Shown piece after piece: positions 8,497 through 17,333 of a stretch of DNA of 64,000 nt. This DNA is from Flavobacterium sp. AG291 (GTDB lineage: Bacteria; Bacteroidota; Bacteroidia; Flavobacteriales; Flavobacteriaceae), in contig NZ_QQAR01000007.1 in the NCBI RefSeq assembly GCF_003350375.1, positions 62,001-126,000 on the forward strand, in the 5' to 3' direction. The number at the start of each line of letters is the position of its first letter. Position 1 is the first letter of the stretch. Below the pieces are notes generated by a model that saw only the letters and a program-made list of their open reading frames with translations, had not been told where the DNA came from and made no database searches. Made by a program: the position numbers and the translations under genes.

Positions 8497-9894
8497 TTAC
8501 TTTCCGATACAGAAATTAGCGAAAATATTACCAAGCAACTCATCATTAGTTACCTGTCCTGTAATTTCTCCGAAAAAGTAAAGCGCCTGACGAATGTCTA
8601 TTGCCATTAGATCGGCTGGCAGGCCTGACTGAAGTCCAAACTGTACTTTTTGTATTTCTTCCAGGGCTTTTAATAATGAATCATAATGACGGGTATTGGT
8701 CACAATAGTTTCGTTATTACGGAGTGCGCCTGTATTTACAAACGACAGCAGCTTGTCTTTTAACTCTTCAACGCCAATATTTTCTTTAGCGGAAATAAGA
8801 AGTAGTTCAGGGATTACAGATAAGATTTCTTTTTTTTGCTCAGTAGAGAGTTTATCAGCTTTATTTCCAATGATTACTAAAGGTTTTAAAGGAAATTGAT
8901 TTTTTACTTTTTCAATTTCAACTTTCAATCGATCAAGAGAAGAGGTATCTGCTGTTAACTGATAACCGTCAACTAAATACACAACTACCTGTGCCTGTTC
9001 AATTTTTTCAAAAGTCTTTTTGATACCTATGCTTTCTACAACGTCCTTAGTTTCACGAATACCGGCAGTATCAATAAATCGGAAGCCTATTCCGTTTATT
9101 ACCAGCTCATCTTCAATAGTATCACGCGTAGTCCCTGCAATGTCTGATACTATGGCGCGTTCTTCGTTAAGTAAAGCATTCAAGAGGGTAGACTTACCAA
9201 CATTTGGTTCTCCTACGATTGCTACCGGTATTCCGTTCTTAATCACATTTCCAACAGCAAACGAATCAATTAGTCTTTTTAGCACGAATACAATTCGCTC
9301 AAGTAAATCTGTAAACTGAGAACGGTCAGCAAATTCAACATCTTCCTCTGCAAAATCAAGTTCAAGCTCTATTAACGAAGCAAAATTTAGCAATTCTTCA
9401 CGTAGTTTCGCTATTTCATTTGAAAAACCTCCACGCATTTGCTGCATAGCGATTTGGTGTGAAGCTTCATTATCCGACGCAATAAGATCAGCTACAGCTT
9501 CAGCCTGTGAAAGGTCAAGTTTTGCATTCAGGAAAGCACGCAAGGTAAACTCACCTGCATTAGCCATACGGCAGCCTTTTCTTAATAATAATTGTATAAT
9601 CTGCTGTTGAATATATGTTGATCCGTGGCAAGAGATTTCCACAGTGTTTTCACCTGTATAAGAATTAGTACCCTTAAATAACGAAAGTAGCACCTGGTCA
9701 TAGGTTTTATTATCGTCTACGATATGGCCAAGGTGTAATGTGTGTGTTTTTTGTTTAGTAATGTCTTTTCCGTTTACAGATACAAATACCTTTGACGCAA
9801 TTGTAATTGCCTCCGGCCCTGATATTCTTATAATGGCGATAGCTCCTGATCCTGAAGGGGTAGCAAGGGCGACTATCGTATCTTGTAGTATCAT
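8497..9894 (-). CDS. mnmE: tRNA uridine-5-carboxymethylaminomethyl modification GTPase
   Basis: MnmE works with MnmG to put the carboxymethylaminomethyl group on wobble uridine 34 of certain tRNAs. The 465-residue protein has the N-terminal folate-binding domain (TIVALATPSGSGAIAIIRISG), a helical middle, and the inserted GTPase domain. The GTPase domain shows the P-loop GEPNVGKS, the switch region with DTAGIRET and the NKAD motif. The protein ends with the diagnostic C-terminal CIGK. It starts at ATG 9894 with no conserved alternative. It is a stand-alone gene in this window. Confidence 0.97.
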   Translation of the reverse strand: MILQDTIVALATPSGSGAIAIIRISGPEAITIASKVFVSVNGKDITKQKTHTLHLGHIVDDNKTYDQVLLSLFKGTNSYTGENTVEISCHGSTYIQQQIIQLLLRKGCRMANAGEFTLRAFLNAKLDLSQAEAVADLIASDNEASHQIAMQQMRGGFSNEIAKLREELLNFASLIELELDFAEEDVEFADRSQFTDLLERIVFVLKRLIDSFAVGNVIKNGIPVAIVGEPNVGKSTLLNALLNEERAIVSDIAGTTRDTIEDELVINGIGFRFIDTAGIRETKDVVESIGIKKTFEKIEQAQVVVYLVDGYQLTADTSSLDRLKVEIEKVKNQFPLKPLVIIGNKADKLSTEQKKEILSVIPELLLISAKENIGVEELKDKLLSFVNTGALRNNETIVTNTRHYDSLLKALEEIQKVQFGLQSGLPADLMAIDIRQALYFFGEITGQVTNDELLGNIFANFCIGK

Positions 9895-10095
9895 CTTATA
9901 TGATTTTTTGCAAAGATAAGCCTATTTACCGCACTTAATTTGTGCTTTGCCGCATTTTTTATGACAGGAGAAATTACCAGAATATATTTGTCTCATCAAA
10001 ACAGAATGGTCATGGAAAATAACATCTTTTATTCGGTTAGCATACATGTCCTTTTATTTAAAAAAGGAACTTGTAAAGAACAAGTTAAATATTTT

Positions 10096-10124
10096 TTGGA
10101 AATTGTTCTAAATTGATAAATTTC
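10096..10124 (+). promoter_or_regulatory. Putative promoter of the beta-propeller lipoprotein
   Basis: TTG at 10096-10098, 18 bp spacer, then TAAATTTC (one mismatch to TAnnTTTG), about 19 bp before the ATG. Confidence 0.4.
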
Positions 10125-10142
10125 GACAACTAAAAATTTTAT

Positions 10143-11771
10143 ATGAAAATTAATCTATTGCGTTTTTCAGCTCTGGCAGCTATTTTTTTTATTGTATCAT
10201 GTACACACGATGATGACAGACCTTCAAATGGTGGCATTGTTTTAAATAGTGACTCGCAAAACCTTACTACACGAGTTAAATATGATAATGCCGGAGTATT
10301 ATCAATGCGTGAAGAAGGAGGATCTTCAGACAGAACAGACCAGACTGCAGGTTCGCTACCACTTGTGTTGGTTGCAGAAGTTGCTCCTCCAAGTTACAAC
10401 GGAGCAACTTTAAAAGCTACTCATGTTGCTATCAATGGAAATTATGCCTATGTCTCTTACAATATTGAAGGTGAGGCTTATGGTGGAGCAATAGATGTAA
10501 TTAATATCTCAAATCCTAACACCCCTCAACTTGTGGTTCAGGCTATATTGCCTAACACCGACGTAAGTAGTGTTAAATATGACAACGGTGTACTATATGT
10601 GGCCGGGGCAAGAAGCACAGCTGCCTTTCCGACGGCCGGTACCGCAGCTTTTTCAGGAATAATGCCGCTTAATAACGGTTTGCTTACTACAACACTTAAT
10701 CAGGTATCTCTTACTGGAAATACAGGAACTTCTGTTACATCTTCAACATCTAAGTATTATGCAGTTTCAGGAGATAACGGATCTCTTTATCAGCTTAATA
10801 AAACTTCAAATGCTGTTGAAATGACAATTCCTTTAGCTGATTTAAGGGCTGTAGGCTATAATGATAACAAAATAGTAGTACTAAGCGGAACTCAGGGAGT
10901 AAAAGTTTACAATGCTAATGGTTTGACTCAACTACTTTCGTTTTCTACATCTCAGGATGTAGCTGCAGCTAAAAGAACAGTTGATTTCATCGGAACAACA
11001 TCATTACTTGTTTCTGAAGGTTATAATGGACTCGGAGTATATAATATTTCTACAGGTTTAAAAACACAGACTATTCCTGTACCAACAAATGTATCAGGAG
11101 TTACTGCTAATGATATAACTACCAATGCAGTGTCTGTTAATAATGATAACGTATTTGTTGCCAATGGCGGAGCCGGTATGTACATATATAAAAATACCAA
11201 CTCTGTTTTGAGTTTCCTGGGTTCAATTTCTCTAAGCGGAAACAGTTCTTGTAACTATCTCACAAGTTCAGGAGACTACATCTTTGCAGCTATGGGTAAT
11301 GGAGGTCTTAAAATAGTTAAAATGGTTTCTGCAAGTTCAGGAACTGTAACAAACTGTACATCTTTTCCTCTTTATACAGGATCAAACTGGTTAAACGTAA
11401 ATTCTGGTGAGACAAAACAATATCAGGGAGCAGCAGCACTTACAGGAGTAAATGTAAATGCCAATCTGACATGGTGTGGATCACTATCTGTTTCACAAGG
11501 GCTTAACGTAAATAGTGGCGGTGTATTTTATATGAGAGGGGCTTTAGCTCAGGGTTCAGTATTTAACCCATACAACTCATTAAATGTAAACAGCAATGCA
11601 ACGCTGAAAATAGAAGGTTCGGTTGTAGTTTACGGAAATATGGTATTAAACAGTGGAGCCAAGCTTGAATTTGTAGGTTCGGGGTCATCAATAACAATCT
11701 TCGGAACCGTAACTAAAGGAAACAATGTTACCATAACCGGTACTTATGTTGATACTTTTAATAAACTATAA
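10143..11771 (+). CDS. Lipoprotein with beta-propeller-like repeats
   Basis: The product is a 542-residue surface or periplasmic lipoprotein. The N-terminus ends in the lipobox IVSC with the lipid cysteine at residue 20, followed by a charged THDDDR tether. Residues about 70-400 contain repeated blocks of the type (Y/V)VAxGxxG(L/M)xVYxI, such as GYNGLGVYNIS and NGGAGMYIYKN. These resemble LVIVD or YVTN-type beta-propeller blades. The last 140 residues are rich in N, G, S and T with short strand repeats (NVNSG, NVNAN, NVNSN), suggesting a small beta-helix or beta-sandwich. No catalytic motif is visible and the role is unknown. It is a single-gene unit ended by a strong hairpin. Confidence 0.75.
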   Translation: MKINLLRFSALAAIFFIVSCTHDDDRPSNGGIVLNSDSQNLTTRVKYDNAGVLSMREEGGSSDRTDQTAGSLPLVLVAEVAPPSYNGATLKATHVAINGNYAYVSYNIEGEAYGGAIDVINISNPNTPQLVVQAILPNTDVSSVKYDNGVLYVAGARSTAAFPTAGTAAFSGIMPLNNGLLTTTLNQVSLTGNTGTSVTSSTSKYYAVSGDNGSLYQLNKTSNAVEMTIPLADLRAVGYNDNKIVVLSGTQGVKVYNANGLTQLLSFSTSQDVAAAKRTVDFIGTTSLLVSEGYNGLGVYNISTGLKTQTIPVPTNVSGVTANDITTNAVSVNNDNVFVANGGAGMYIYKNTNSVLSFLGSISLSGNSSCNYLTSSGDYIFAAMGNGGLKIVKMVSASSGTVTNCTSFPLYTGSNWLNVNSGETKQYQGAAALTGVNVNANLTWCGSLSVSQGLNVNSGGVFYMRGALAQGSVFNPYNSLNVNSNATLKIEGSVVVYGNMVLNSGAKLEFVGSGSSITIFGTVTKGNNVTITGTYVDTFNKL

Positions 11772-11798
11772 TAAATTCGAAATACACAACAACGTTGA

Positions 11799-11828
11799 GG
11801 GCTGCCATTGGCAGCCCTTATTTTTTTA
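11799..11828 (+). terminator. Terminator of the beta-propeller lipoprotein gene
   Basis: GGGCTGCC, a 3-nt ATT loop, GGCAGCCC, then TTATTTTTTTT: an 8-bp perfect GC-rich stem with a T tract, 27 bp after the stop codon. Confidence 0.92.
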
Positions 11829-11843
11829 ACAAAAAGCTCATGG

Positions 11844-11874
11844 TTGAAATGTAAGAAGCCTCGGTATTTTTTTG
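11844..11874 (+). promoter_or_regulatory. Putative promoter of the universal stress gene
   Basis: TTG at 11844-11846, 18 bp spacer, then TATTTTTTTG, a -7-like element with two extra T bases, 29 bp before the ATG. Confidence 0.4.
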
Positions 11875-11903
11875 TAATTTTATAGTATACCAATACCGCT
11901 ATT

Positions 11904-12740
11904 ATGAAACAAATTCTTTTTCCAACAGATTTTTCTGAAGCTGCACAAACGGCGTTCATTTATGCTCTCAGGTTTGCTGACTCCTTTGGGGCCGAACTGG
12001 TAGTGCTGCATGTATATGATTTGCCAATAGTTGAAACACCGCCGTTGCCGGAATCGACAAAAGAAATATTCGACATAGTGGAAATGAACCAATTTGAAAG
12101 CTTTAGGGAACAATTGCCCGAATTGCACAAAATTGCCGAGCGAAGGAACCTTGGACACGTAAAAATGAGAAATGTACTGCTTTATGGTGATCTTATATAT
12201 AACATAAACAAGGTTTGTAACGACGATAATATAGACCTGATTGTTATGGGGACAAAAGGAGCGAGTGGCTTAAAAGAAACCTTTATTGGCTCTTCTACTG
12301 CTTCAGTAATTACCAATGCAAAAGTCCCTGTATTAGGTATACCTGCAGAAGCAGAATATCATCCGATAAAAAGTATTGCGTTTACAACTCAATACAAAGA
12401 CAAGGACAACGACGCTCTTGCTAAAACACTCGAGATTGCTAAAAAATTTGAGGCATCGGTACTATGTCTTTATATTAAGAATGATGATGATCCGGAGGAT
12501 ATTGAGGAAAGAATCAATGAATGGAAAATATATTATCAAAGTGAAAAAATTGATTTCTTTAATATTGCCGGCGATCATATTGAACAAACCATACTTGATT
12601 TTATACAAAACCAGCGCGTAGGGATGCTGGTTATGCGTACGCATAAACGTGGATTCTTTGAAGGGCTTTTCCATCGCAGTCTCACAAAAAAAATGGCCTA
12701 TCATACCAAAATACCTTTACTGGTATTTCATGAAGGCTAA
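11904..12740 (+). CDS. Universal stress protein, tandem UspA domains
   Basis: This 278-residue cytosolic protein has two UspA folds. The first domain (about residues 1-147) begins KQILFPTDFSEAAQTA and ends with the nucleotide-binding signature GTKGASGLKETFIGSSTASV, matching G-x2-G-x9-G-S. The second domain (about 153-278) begins IKSIAFTTQYKD and is more divergent; its equivalent loop is RTHKRGFFEGLFHRSLTKKM, without the full ATP motif. Tandem Usp proteins in Bacteroidetes are commonly induced by growth arrest or oxygen change, but the trigger cannot be read here. It has its own promoter and terminator. Confidence 0.9.
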   Translation: MKQILFPTDFSEAAQTAFIYALRFADSFGAELVVLHVYDLPIVETPPLPESTKEIFDIVEMNQFESFREQLPELHKIAERRNLGHVKMRNVLLYGDLIYNINKVCNDDNIDLIVMGTKGASGLKETFIGSSTASVITNAKVPVLGIPAEAEYHPIKSIAFTTQYKDKDNDALAKTLEIAKKFEASVLCLYIKNDDDPEDIEERINEWKIYYQSEKIDFFNIAGDHIEQTILDFIQNQRVGMLVMRTHKRGFFEGLFHRSLTKKMAYHTKIPLLVFHEG

Positions 12741-12743
12741 AAG

Positions 12744-12775
12744 AAATATCCTGCCATTGCAGGATATTTAATTTT
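12744..12775 (+). terminator. Terminator of the universal stress gene
   Basis: AATATCCTGC, CATT loop, GCAGGATATT followed by TAATTTTAATT: a 10-bp stem directly behind the stop codon and just before the MutS-like gene. Confidence 0.8.
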
Positions 12776-12790
12776 AATTGTGATGTGTAT

Positions 12791-14569
12791 ATGGAGTTCT
12801 ACGAAAAACGCAGGGAAGCTTTTTTACAGGATTTAAAAAGGCTAACTACCCGATATAATATTATTAGCACGTCAAGATTGTTAATGGCGTTAGTTTTTCT
12901 TGTTTTAGGCTATTATAGTCTTACAACTGAGAAAACCTCTCTTTTACTTTGGGGTATGGCATTTTGTATAGTAGAGTTTATTCTGCTGATGAATCGTCAT
13001 GTTGTTGTTCGTAATAAAAAATTACGTGCTGAGGCATTAGTAAAAATCAACAAGGATGAGATGGACTATCTTAACGGTATTTCAATTCCTTTTAATGATG
13101 GTGAAGAATTTGAAGACCATTTTCACCCTTATACCTTTGATCTGGATATCTACGGACGAAAATCACTTTTTCACAATCTTAATCGAACCAAAACCTATAA
13201 GGGCAATAAAAGGCTGGCTGATTTATTAAATAAATTACTTCCGCAAAGCACAATTATTCAAAATCAGGAAGCAGCAAGAGAACTGGCTAATAAAGCAGAA
13301 TTCAGACAGGAAATCATGGCACTGGCTATGGTAAAGCCGGATAGTGAGGAAATTTACAATCAATTAGTAAAATGGGCTGATGCTAGAACAGCCAAAATGT
13401 CTCCCATTGCTAATATATTATTATACACAGGACCTATAGCATTTATTTGTTTTTTTCTGGTATATGTAATTACAGGCAATGGTTTGTTTGGAGATGTAGC
13501 CGGATGGTGTTTTGGGTTTAATTTACTGTTTACATTATTACATTTAAAAACTATTAAGGCTGAAACAAAAGATATTACTGAGGTAGATGAAATAATTCAT
13601 CACTATGGCCTTATAATTAAAGAGATTGAAAGCCAATCTTTTGAATCAGAAAAATTGAAAGCTTTACAAAATATCTTTATCAATGATAATAAAAAAGCTT
13701 CAAAAGAAATTAGAAGGCTTGCGGTACTTTTTTCCAGGCTGGACAGTATAAATAACCTGCTTGGGGCTTTATTGTTTAACGGAGCCTTGTTGTTTCACCT
13801 TAATTCTCTCAAAGCCTTATGGAAATGGAAAAAGCAATATGCAGATAGCATAGTTGTCTGGCTGGACACCATTGCCGAAATAGAAGCTTTAGGAAGCTTT
13901 GGAAATTTGTATTACAACAATCCTGAATTTGTTTTTCCCGAGCTCAATTCTGATTTTAAAATTGAATTTCAAAACCTGGCTCATCCACTTCTAAGAAAGG
14001 GAAAAAGAATTGGGAATGACATTAATTTTGATAAAAACTTTATGATACTCACAGGCTCTAATATGTCGGGTAAGAGTACATTTCTACGCAGTTTAGGGGT
14101 AAATATGGTACTTGCAGGAGCTGGCGCTCCAGTATGTGCAGAAAAGGCTATCATTCATCCATTACCAGTATTAGTTTCAATGCGATTGTCTGATTCGCTT
14201 TCTGATAATGAATCATATTTCTTTGCCGAAGTAAAACGTCTTAAATATATTATCGATGCACTTGCTAACAACAGAGCTTTTGTTTTACTTGACGAGATAT
14301 TGAAAGGAACTAATTCTGATGATAAACATAGTGGCACTATTAAGGTTATTGAAAAAATGATCGCCCTTAAAGCGATAGGATCCATTGCAACTCATGACAT
14401 AGAAGTTTGCAGTCTTGCTGATACGCATCCTGAAAAATTAGTAAATCGCTGTTTTGAGGCCCAAATAGTAGATAATGAATTATACTTTGATTATCAGCTT
14501 CGTGATGGAGTTTGCCGAAACAAAAGCGCAACCTTTTTAATGACGAAAATGGGTGTTATTGATAAGTGA
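12791..14569 (+). CDS. Membrane-anchored MutS-like ATPase
   Basis: The product is about 592 residues from the ATG at 12791. A GTG two codons upstream is also open but less likely. The N-terminus holds two hydrophobic segments (about residues 28-46 and 50-67). A further hydrophobic pair lies near 210-250 and another near 320-340, so the protein is membrane-bound. The C-terminal third is a MutS domain V ATPase: Walker A TGSNMSGKSTFLRSLG, the SMRLSDSLSDNESYFFAEVKRL segment, Walker B FVLLDEILKGTNSDD and the TATHD-like switch SIATHDIEV. The mismatch-recognition domain of MutS1 is absent. Such membrane MutS homologues are widespread in Bacteroidetes with no settled function. Confidence 0.88.
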   Translation: MEFYEKRREAFLQDLKRLTTRYNIISTSRLLMALVFLVLGYYSLTTEKTSLLLWGMAFCIVEFILLMNRHVVVRNKKLRAEALVKINKDEMDYLNGISIPFNDGEEFEDHFHPYTFDLDIYGRKSLFHNLNRTKTYKGNKRLADLLNKLLPQSTIIQNQEAARELANKAEFRQEIMALAMVKPDSEEIYNQLVKWADARTAKMSPIANILLYTGPIAFICFFLVYVITGNGLFGDVAGWCFGFNLLFTLLHLKTIKAETKDITEVDEIIHHYGLIIKEIESQSFESEKLKALQNIFINDNKKASKEIRRLAVLFSRLDSINNLLGALLFNGALLFHLNSLKALWKWKKQYADSIVVWLDTIAEIEALGSFGNLYYNNPEFVFPELNSDFKIEFQNLAHPLLRKGKRIGNDINFDKNFMILTGSNMSGKSTFLRSLGVNMVLAGAGAPVCAEKAIIHPLPVLVSMRLSDSLSDNESYFFAEVKRLKYIIDALANNRAFVLLDEILKGTNSDDKHSGTIKVIEKMIALKAIGSIATHDIEVCSLADTHPEKLVNRCFEAQIVDNELYFDYQLRDGVCRNKSATFLMTKMGVIDK

Positions 14570-14681
14570 AATATTTATTTTAGCACCTCCTAATATTCAA
14601 GTGACAGAATACTTTATTCTCACGAGATGTCTAAAACATATCTGAACCATCAGAAATATAAGTTTCTTATTATGATAAAAC

Positions 14682-14720
14682 AAAAAAGGACCGCCTCAAA
14701 AGTGAGGCAGTACCTTTAAA
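14682..14720 (-). terminator. Terminator of the reverse-strand luciferase-like/Msr operon
   Basis: Read on the minus strand, a stem of about 11 bp with one mismatch (GGTACTGCCTCA pairing with TGAGGCGGTCC) is followed by TTTTTTGTTTT. It lies right behind the stop of the 14728 gene. Confidence 0.85.
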
Positions 14721-14727
14721 TTTTATA

Positions 14728-15750
14728 TTATCGCCATCCTAGTGCCGGAGCCACATGCTCCATTATAGCTGACATTACATGTACATTATAATCAACACCT
14801 AGTGTGTTTGGTATGGTAAGTAATAAAGTATCTGCTTCTTTGATAGCATCATCCTTAGCCAGTTCCTCAATTAGTTTATCCGGTTCGTCGGCATAGCTCT
14901 TTCCAAAAATAGCACGCTTGTCACTTTCTATATAGCCAAAACTATCATCTCCCCTTCCCTGCTGACCGAAATAATAGCGATCCTGATCGTTTACCAATGC
15001 AAAAATCGAACGACTTACCGAAACTCTTGGTTCGCGCTGATGACCGGCATTTTTCCAGGCCTCTTTGTACATCCTGATCTGTTCTGCTTGCTGAATATGA
15101 AAAGGTTTACCGTTTTCATCATATTTTAGTGTCGAACTCTGAAGATGCATACCCTGTTCAGCAGCCCATACAGCTGTAGCATTAGAAGCAGCGCCCCACC
15201 ATATTCGCTCGCGCAATCCTTCAGAATGCGGCTCAAGACGTAATAGCCCAGGTGGATTAGGGAACATAGGTTGCGGATTTGGTTGTGCAAAACCCACACC
15301 ATCAAGCCTTTTTAAAAATTCCAACGCTTTTTTACGTCCCATATCTGCATCTGTATCTCCACTTTCAGGTTCATAGCCAAAGTAACGCCAACCGTCAATA
15401 ACCTGCTCCGGTGATCCCCTGCTTATGCCCAACTGCAAACGACCTTCTGAAATAAGGTCGGCAGCACCTGCATCTTCCACCATGTATAATGGGTTTTCAT
15501 AACGCATATCAATTACACCTGTACCAATCTCTATTTTGCTGGTTTTTGCACCAATAGCCGAAAGCAATGGAAAAGGCGATGCTAACTGACGGGCAAAATG
15601 ATGTACCCTAAAGTAAGCACCATCCAAACCTATTTCTTCAGCAGCTACTGCCAAATCAATAGATTGCAGCAACGTATCACTCGCTGTACGAGCCTGATAA
15701 GACGGATGATTAGCCCAATGTCCAAATGATAAAAATCCTATTTTTTTCAT
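14728..15750 (-). CDS. LLM class flavin-dependent oxidoreductase
   Basis: This 340-residue protein belongs to the bacterial luciferase-like monooxygenase family, TIM-barrel enzymes using reduced FMN or F420. It begins with the first barrel strand KKIGFLSFGHW. It has EIGLDGAYFRVHHFA, the IEIGTGVIDMRYENPLYMVEDAGAAD segment and the GRLQLGISRGSPEQ motif, all typical. The substrate is unknown. It is the last gene of a four-gene reverse-strand run (msrAB, second MsrA, a second luciferase-like gene, this gene), 36 bp after its neighbour. A strong terminator follows. The company of two methionine sulfoxide reductases suggests a role in oxidative or sulfur-compound metabolism, but this is inference. 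Confidence 0.87.
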   Translation of the reverse strand: MKKIGFLSFGHWANHPSYQARTASDTLLQSIDLAVAAEEIGLDGAYFRVHHFARQLASPFPLLSAIGAKTSKIEIGTGVIDMRYENPLYMVEDAGAADLISEGRLQLGISRGSPEQVIDGWRYFGYEPESGDTDADMGRKKALEFLKRLDGVGFAQPNPQPMFPNPPGLLRLEPHSEGLRERIWWGAASNATAVWAAEQGMHLQSSTLKYDENGKPFHIQQAEQIRMYKEAWKNAGHQREPRVSVSRSIFALVNDQDRYYFGQQGRGDDSFGYIESDKRAIFGKSYADEPDKLIEELAKDDAIKEADTLLLTIPNTLGVDYNVHVMSAIMEHVAPALGWR

Positions 15751-15786
15751 AGATATCTTTATTTTATATCAAATATACACATCCTG

Positions 15787-16800
15787 TTAATTATTTCGTT
15801 CCTTCAATATTTCAGACAATATGCTATAGGATTTTATCCTATCCTCATGTTTGTGCATATTAGATACTACCATTAGTTCGTCTACACCAGTTTCACGAAG
15901 AAATCTGTCTAACTGTTTGGCTACAGCCTCTTTTCTACCCACAAAAGAGTATTTAAGCATCTCACGTACTGCAGGATTATGCTGAATCATCATCAGTTCA
16001 TCAGTCATTTCAATCGGCGGTTGTAAAGGCTCTCTCTTCCCTGTCAGTATACCAAGAAACATACGGATAAGAGAAGTGAAATTGCGTTCTGCCTCGTCAT
16101 CTGTATCCGCAGCGATCACATTAACACCTGCAATAGTATATGGTTTTGCAAGATATTCTGAAGGCTGAAATTCTTTTCGGTATATATCAAGAGCCTCATG
16201 CAGTAATCCTGTGGCAAAATGGCTTGCAAAAGCATATGGGAGCCCTATTTTTGCTGCAAGATGTGCACTATCCAGGCTTGAGCCTAAAATATAAAGCGGC
16301 ACGCCAACACCCTCGGCTACAACAGCACGCACCTGAGACCACTCATTTTCTGTTGAGAAATATTTTTGTATTTGTTCAATTTCTCTTTCAAAATTATGTA
16401 CCGCTTGCATCCTGTCACTACGTATAGCATGTGCAGTAATCTGGTCGGTACCCGGTGCCCTACCCAGTCCTAAATCAATCCTGTCAGGGTAAAGTCTTCC
16501 GAGTGTTCCAAACTGCTCTGCTACTATAAGTGGTGAATGATTGGGCAGCATTATACCACCAGAACCTACTCTGATGCTTTTGGTATGTCCTGCTATATGA
16601 CCAATCAATATGGATGTTGCCACGCTGGCCACGTGAACCATATTATGATGTTCAGCAAGCCATAATCGGCTGTATCCCATATCCTCCGCTTTCCTGGCAA
16701 GGTCTACACTGTTTTTAAATGTTTCTTCTATCGAAAGGCCACTCGATACTATTGCAAGTTCCAGTATTGAGTATGCCGTTTTTTTATTTGTTATTTCCAT
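15787..16800 (-). CDS. LLM class flavin-dependent oxidoreductase (MsnO8-like)
   Basis: This 337-residue luciferase-like monooxygenase starts YSILELAIVSSG and has GYSRLWLAEHHNM, VASVATSILIGHIAGHTKSIRVGSGGIMLPNHSPL, and GRLYPDRIDLGLGRAPGTD. These are the standard motifs of the MsnO8 branch. A C-terminal helical part ends with DELMVVSNMHKHEDRIKSYSIL. It is only distantly similar to the neighbouring luciferase-like gene, so the pair is not a recent duplication. It is 29 bp downstream of the second msrA gene and is probably in the same transcript. The substrate is unknown. Confidence 0.87.
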   Translation of the reverse strand: MEITNKKTAYSILELAIVSSGLSIEETFKNSVDLARKAEDMGYSRLWLAEHHNMVHVASVATSILIGHIAGHTKSIRVGSGGIMLPNHSPLIVAEQFGTLGRLYPDRIDLGLGRAPGTDQITAHAIRSDRMQAVHNFEREIEQIQKYFSTENEWSQVRAVVAEGVGVPLYILGSSLDSAHLAAKIGLPYAFASHFATGLLHEALDIYRKEFQPSEYLAKPYTIAGVNVIAADTDDEAERNFTSLIRMFLGILTGKREPLQPPIEMTDELMMIQHNPAVREMLKYSFVGRKEAVAKQLDRFLRETGVDELMVVSNMHKHEDRIKSYSILSEILKERNN

Positions 16801-16829
16801 AATATAATATGCATCTGACTAATAAATTA

Positions 16830-17333
16830 TTACAGATGCTTTAATTTATCATTATTAGCAACGTTAGAAAACCGTTCCATAATGAGTTTTAATTTAGGTG
16901 TTATATAACGTTCGCAAAAAGGTTTTTGTGGGTTACTGAAATAATAATCCAGTAGTTCATCCCTACTGAGCGAAAACTCCTTAAATGGTAAAACCTTAGT
17001 TACAAAAGGTTCATTAAATTCAGATTGTAAGGTATCCATAGTTTGCATTGCAATTTCAGCGTCACGATCATCAAATACGTAGACAGCTGAACGATATTTA
17101 CCTCTCATTGAATGTTGTGATGTACTGCTGTGTGTATAAAGATGAATAGCAATAAGTATTTCAAAAGAAATAACACTTTCGTCGAATTCAATAATTACTC
17201 CTTCCGAAAAGTAAGAATTATTCCCGGTAGAACCTATCCACCCCTGCTTTACAGACTTAACACCCTGTAAAGAAGAAAATACCGCTTCAGTACACCAGTG
17301 GCAACCTCCTCCAAAACCGGCTTTTTTAAACAC
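16830..17333 (-). CDS. Second, divergent MsrA (peptide-methionine (S)-S-oxide reductase)
   Basis: This 167-residue protein has a variant MsrA active site, GFGGGCHWCTE, with the catalytic cysteine at residue 11. The usual phenylalanine of GCFWC is histidine. Conserved later parts include the KYRSAVYVFDD strand, matching the QYRSVVFYRN strand of the neighbouring MsrA domain, and a C-terminal FCERYITPKL segment like the FCQAVIDPKL of normal MsrA. It starts at GTG 17333 inside the end of the MsrB-MsrA gene, an 8-nt overlap that suggests coupled translation. Compared with the MsrA half of its neighbour it is divergent, so substrate range or efficiency may differ. Family call is strong; activity is inferred. 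Confidence 0.85.
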   Translation of the reverse strand: MFKKAGFGGGCHWCTEAVFSSLQGVKSVKQGWIGSTGNNSYFSEGVIIEFDESVISFEILIAIHLYTHSSTSQHSMRGKYRSAVYVFDDRDAEIAMQTMDTLQSEFNEPFVTKVLPFKEFSLSRDELLDYYFSNPQKPFCERYITPKLKLIMERFSNVANNDKLKHL

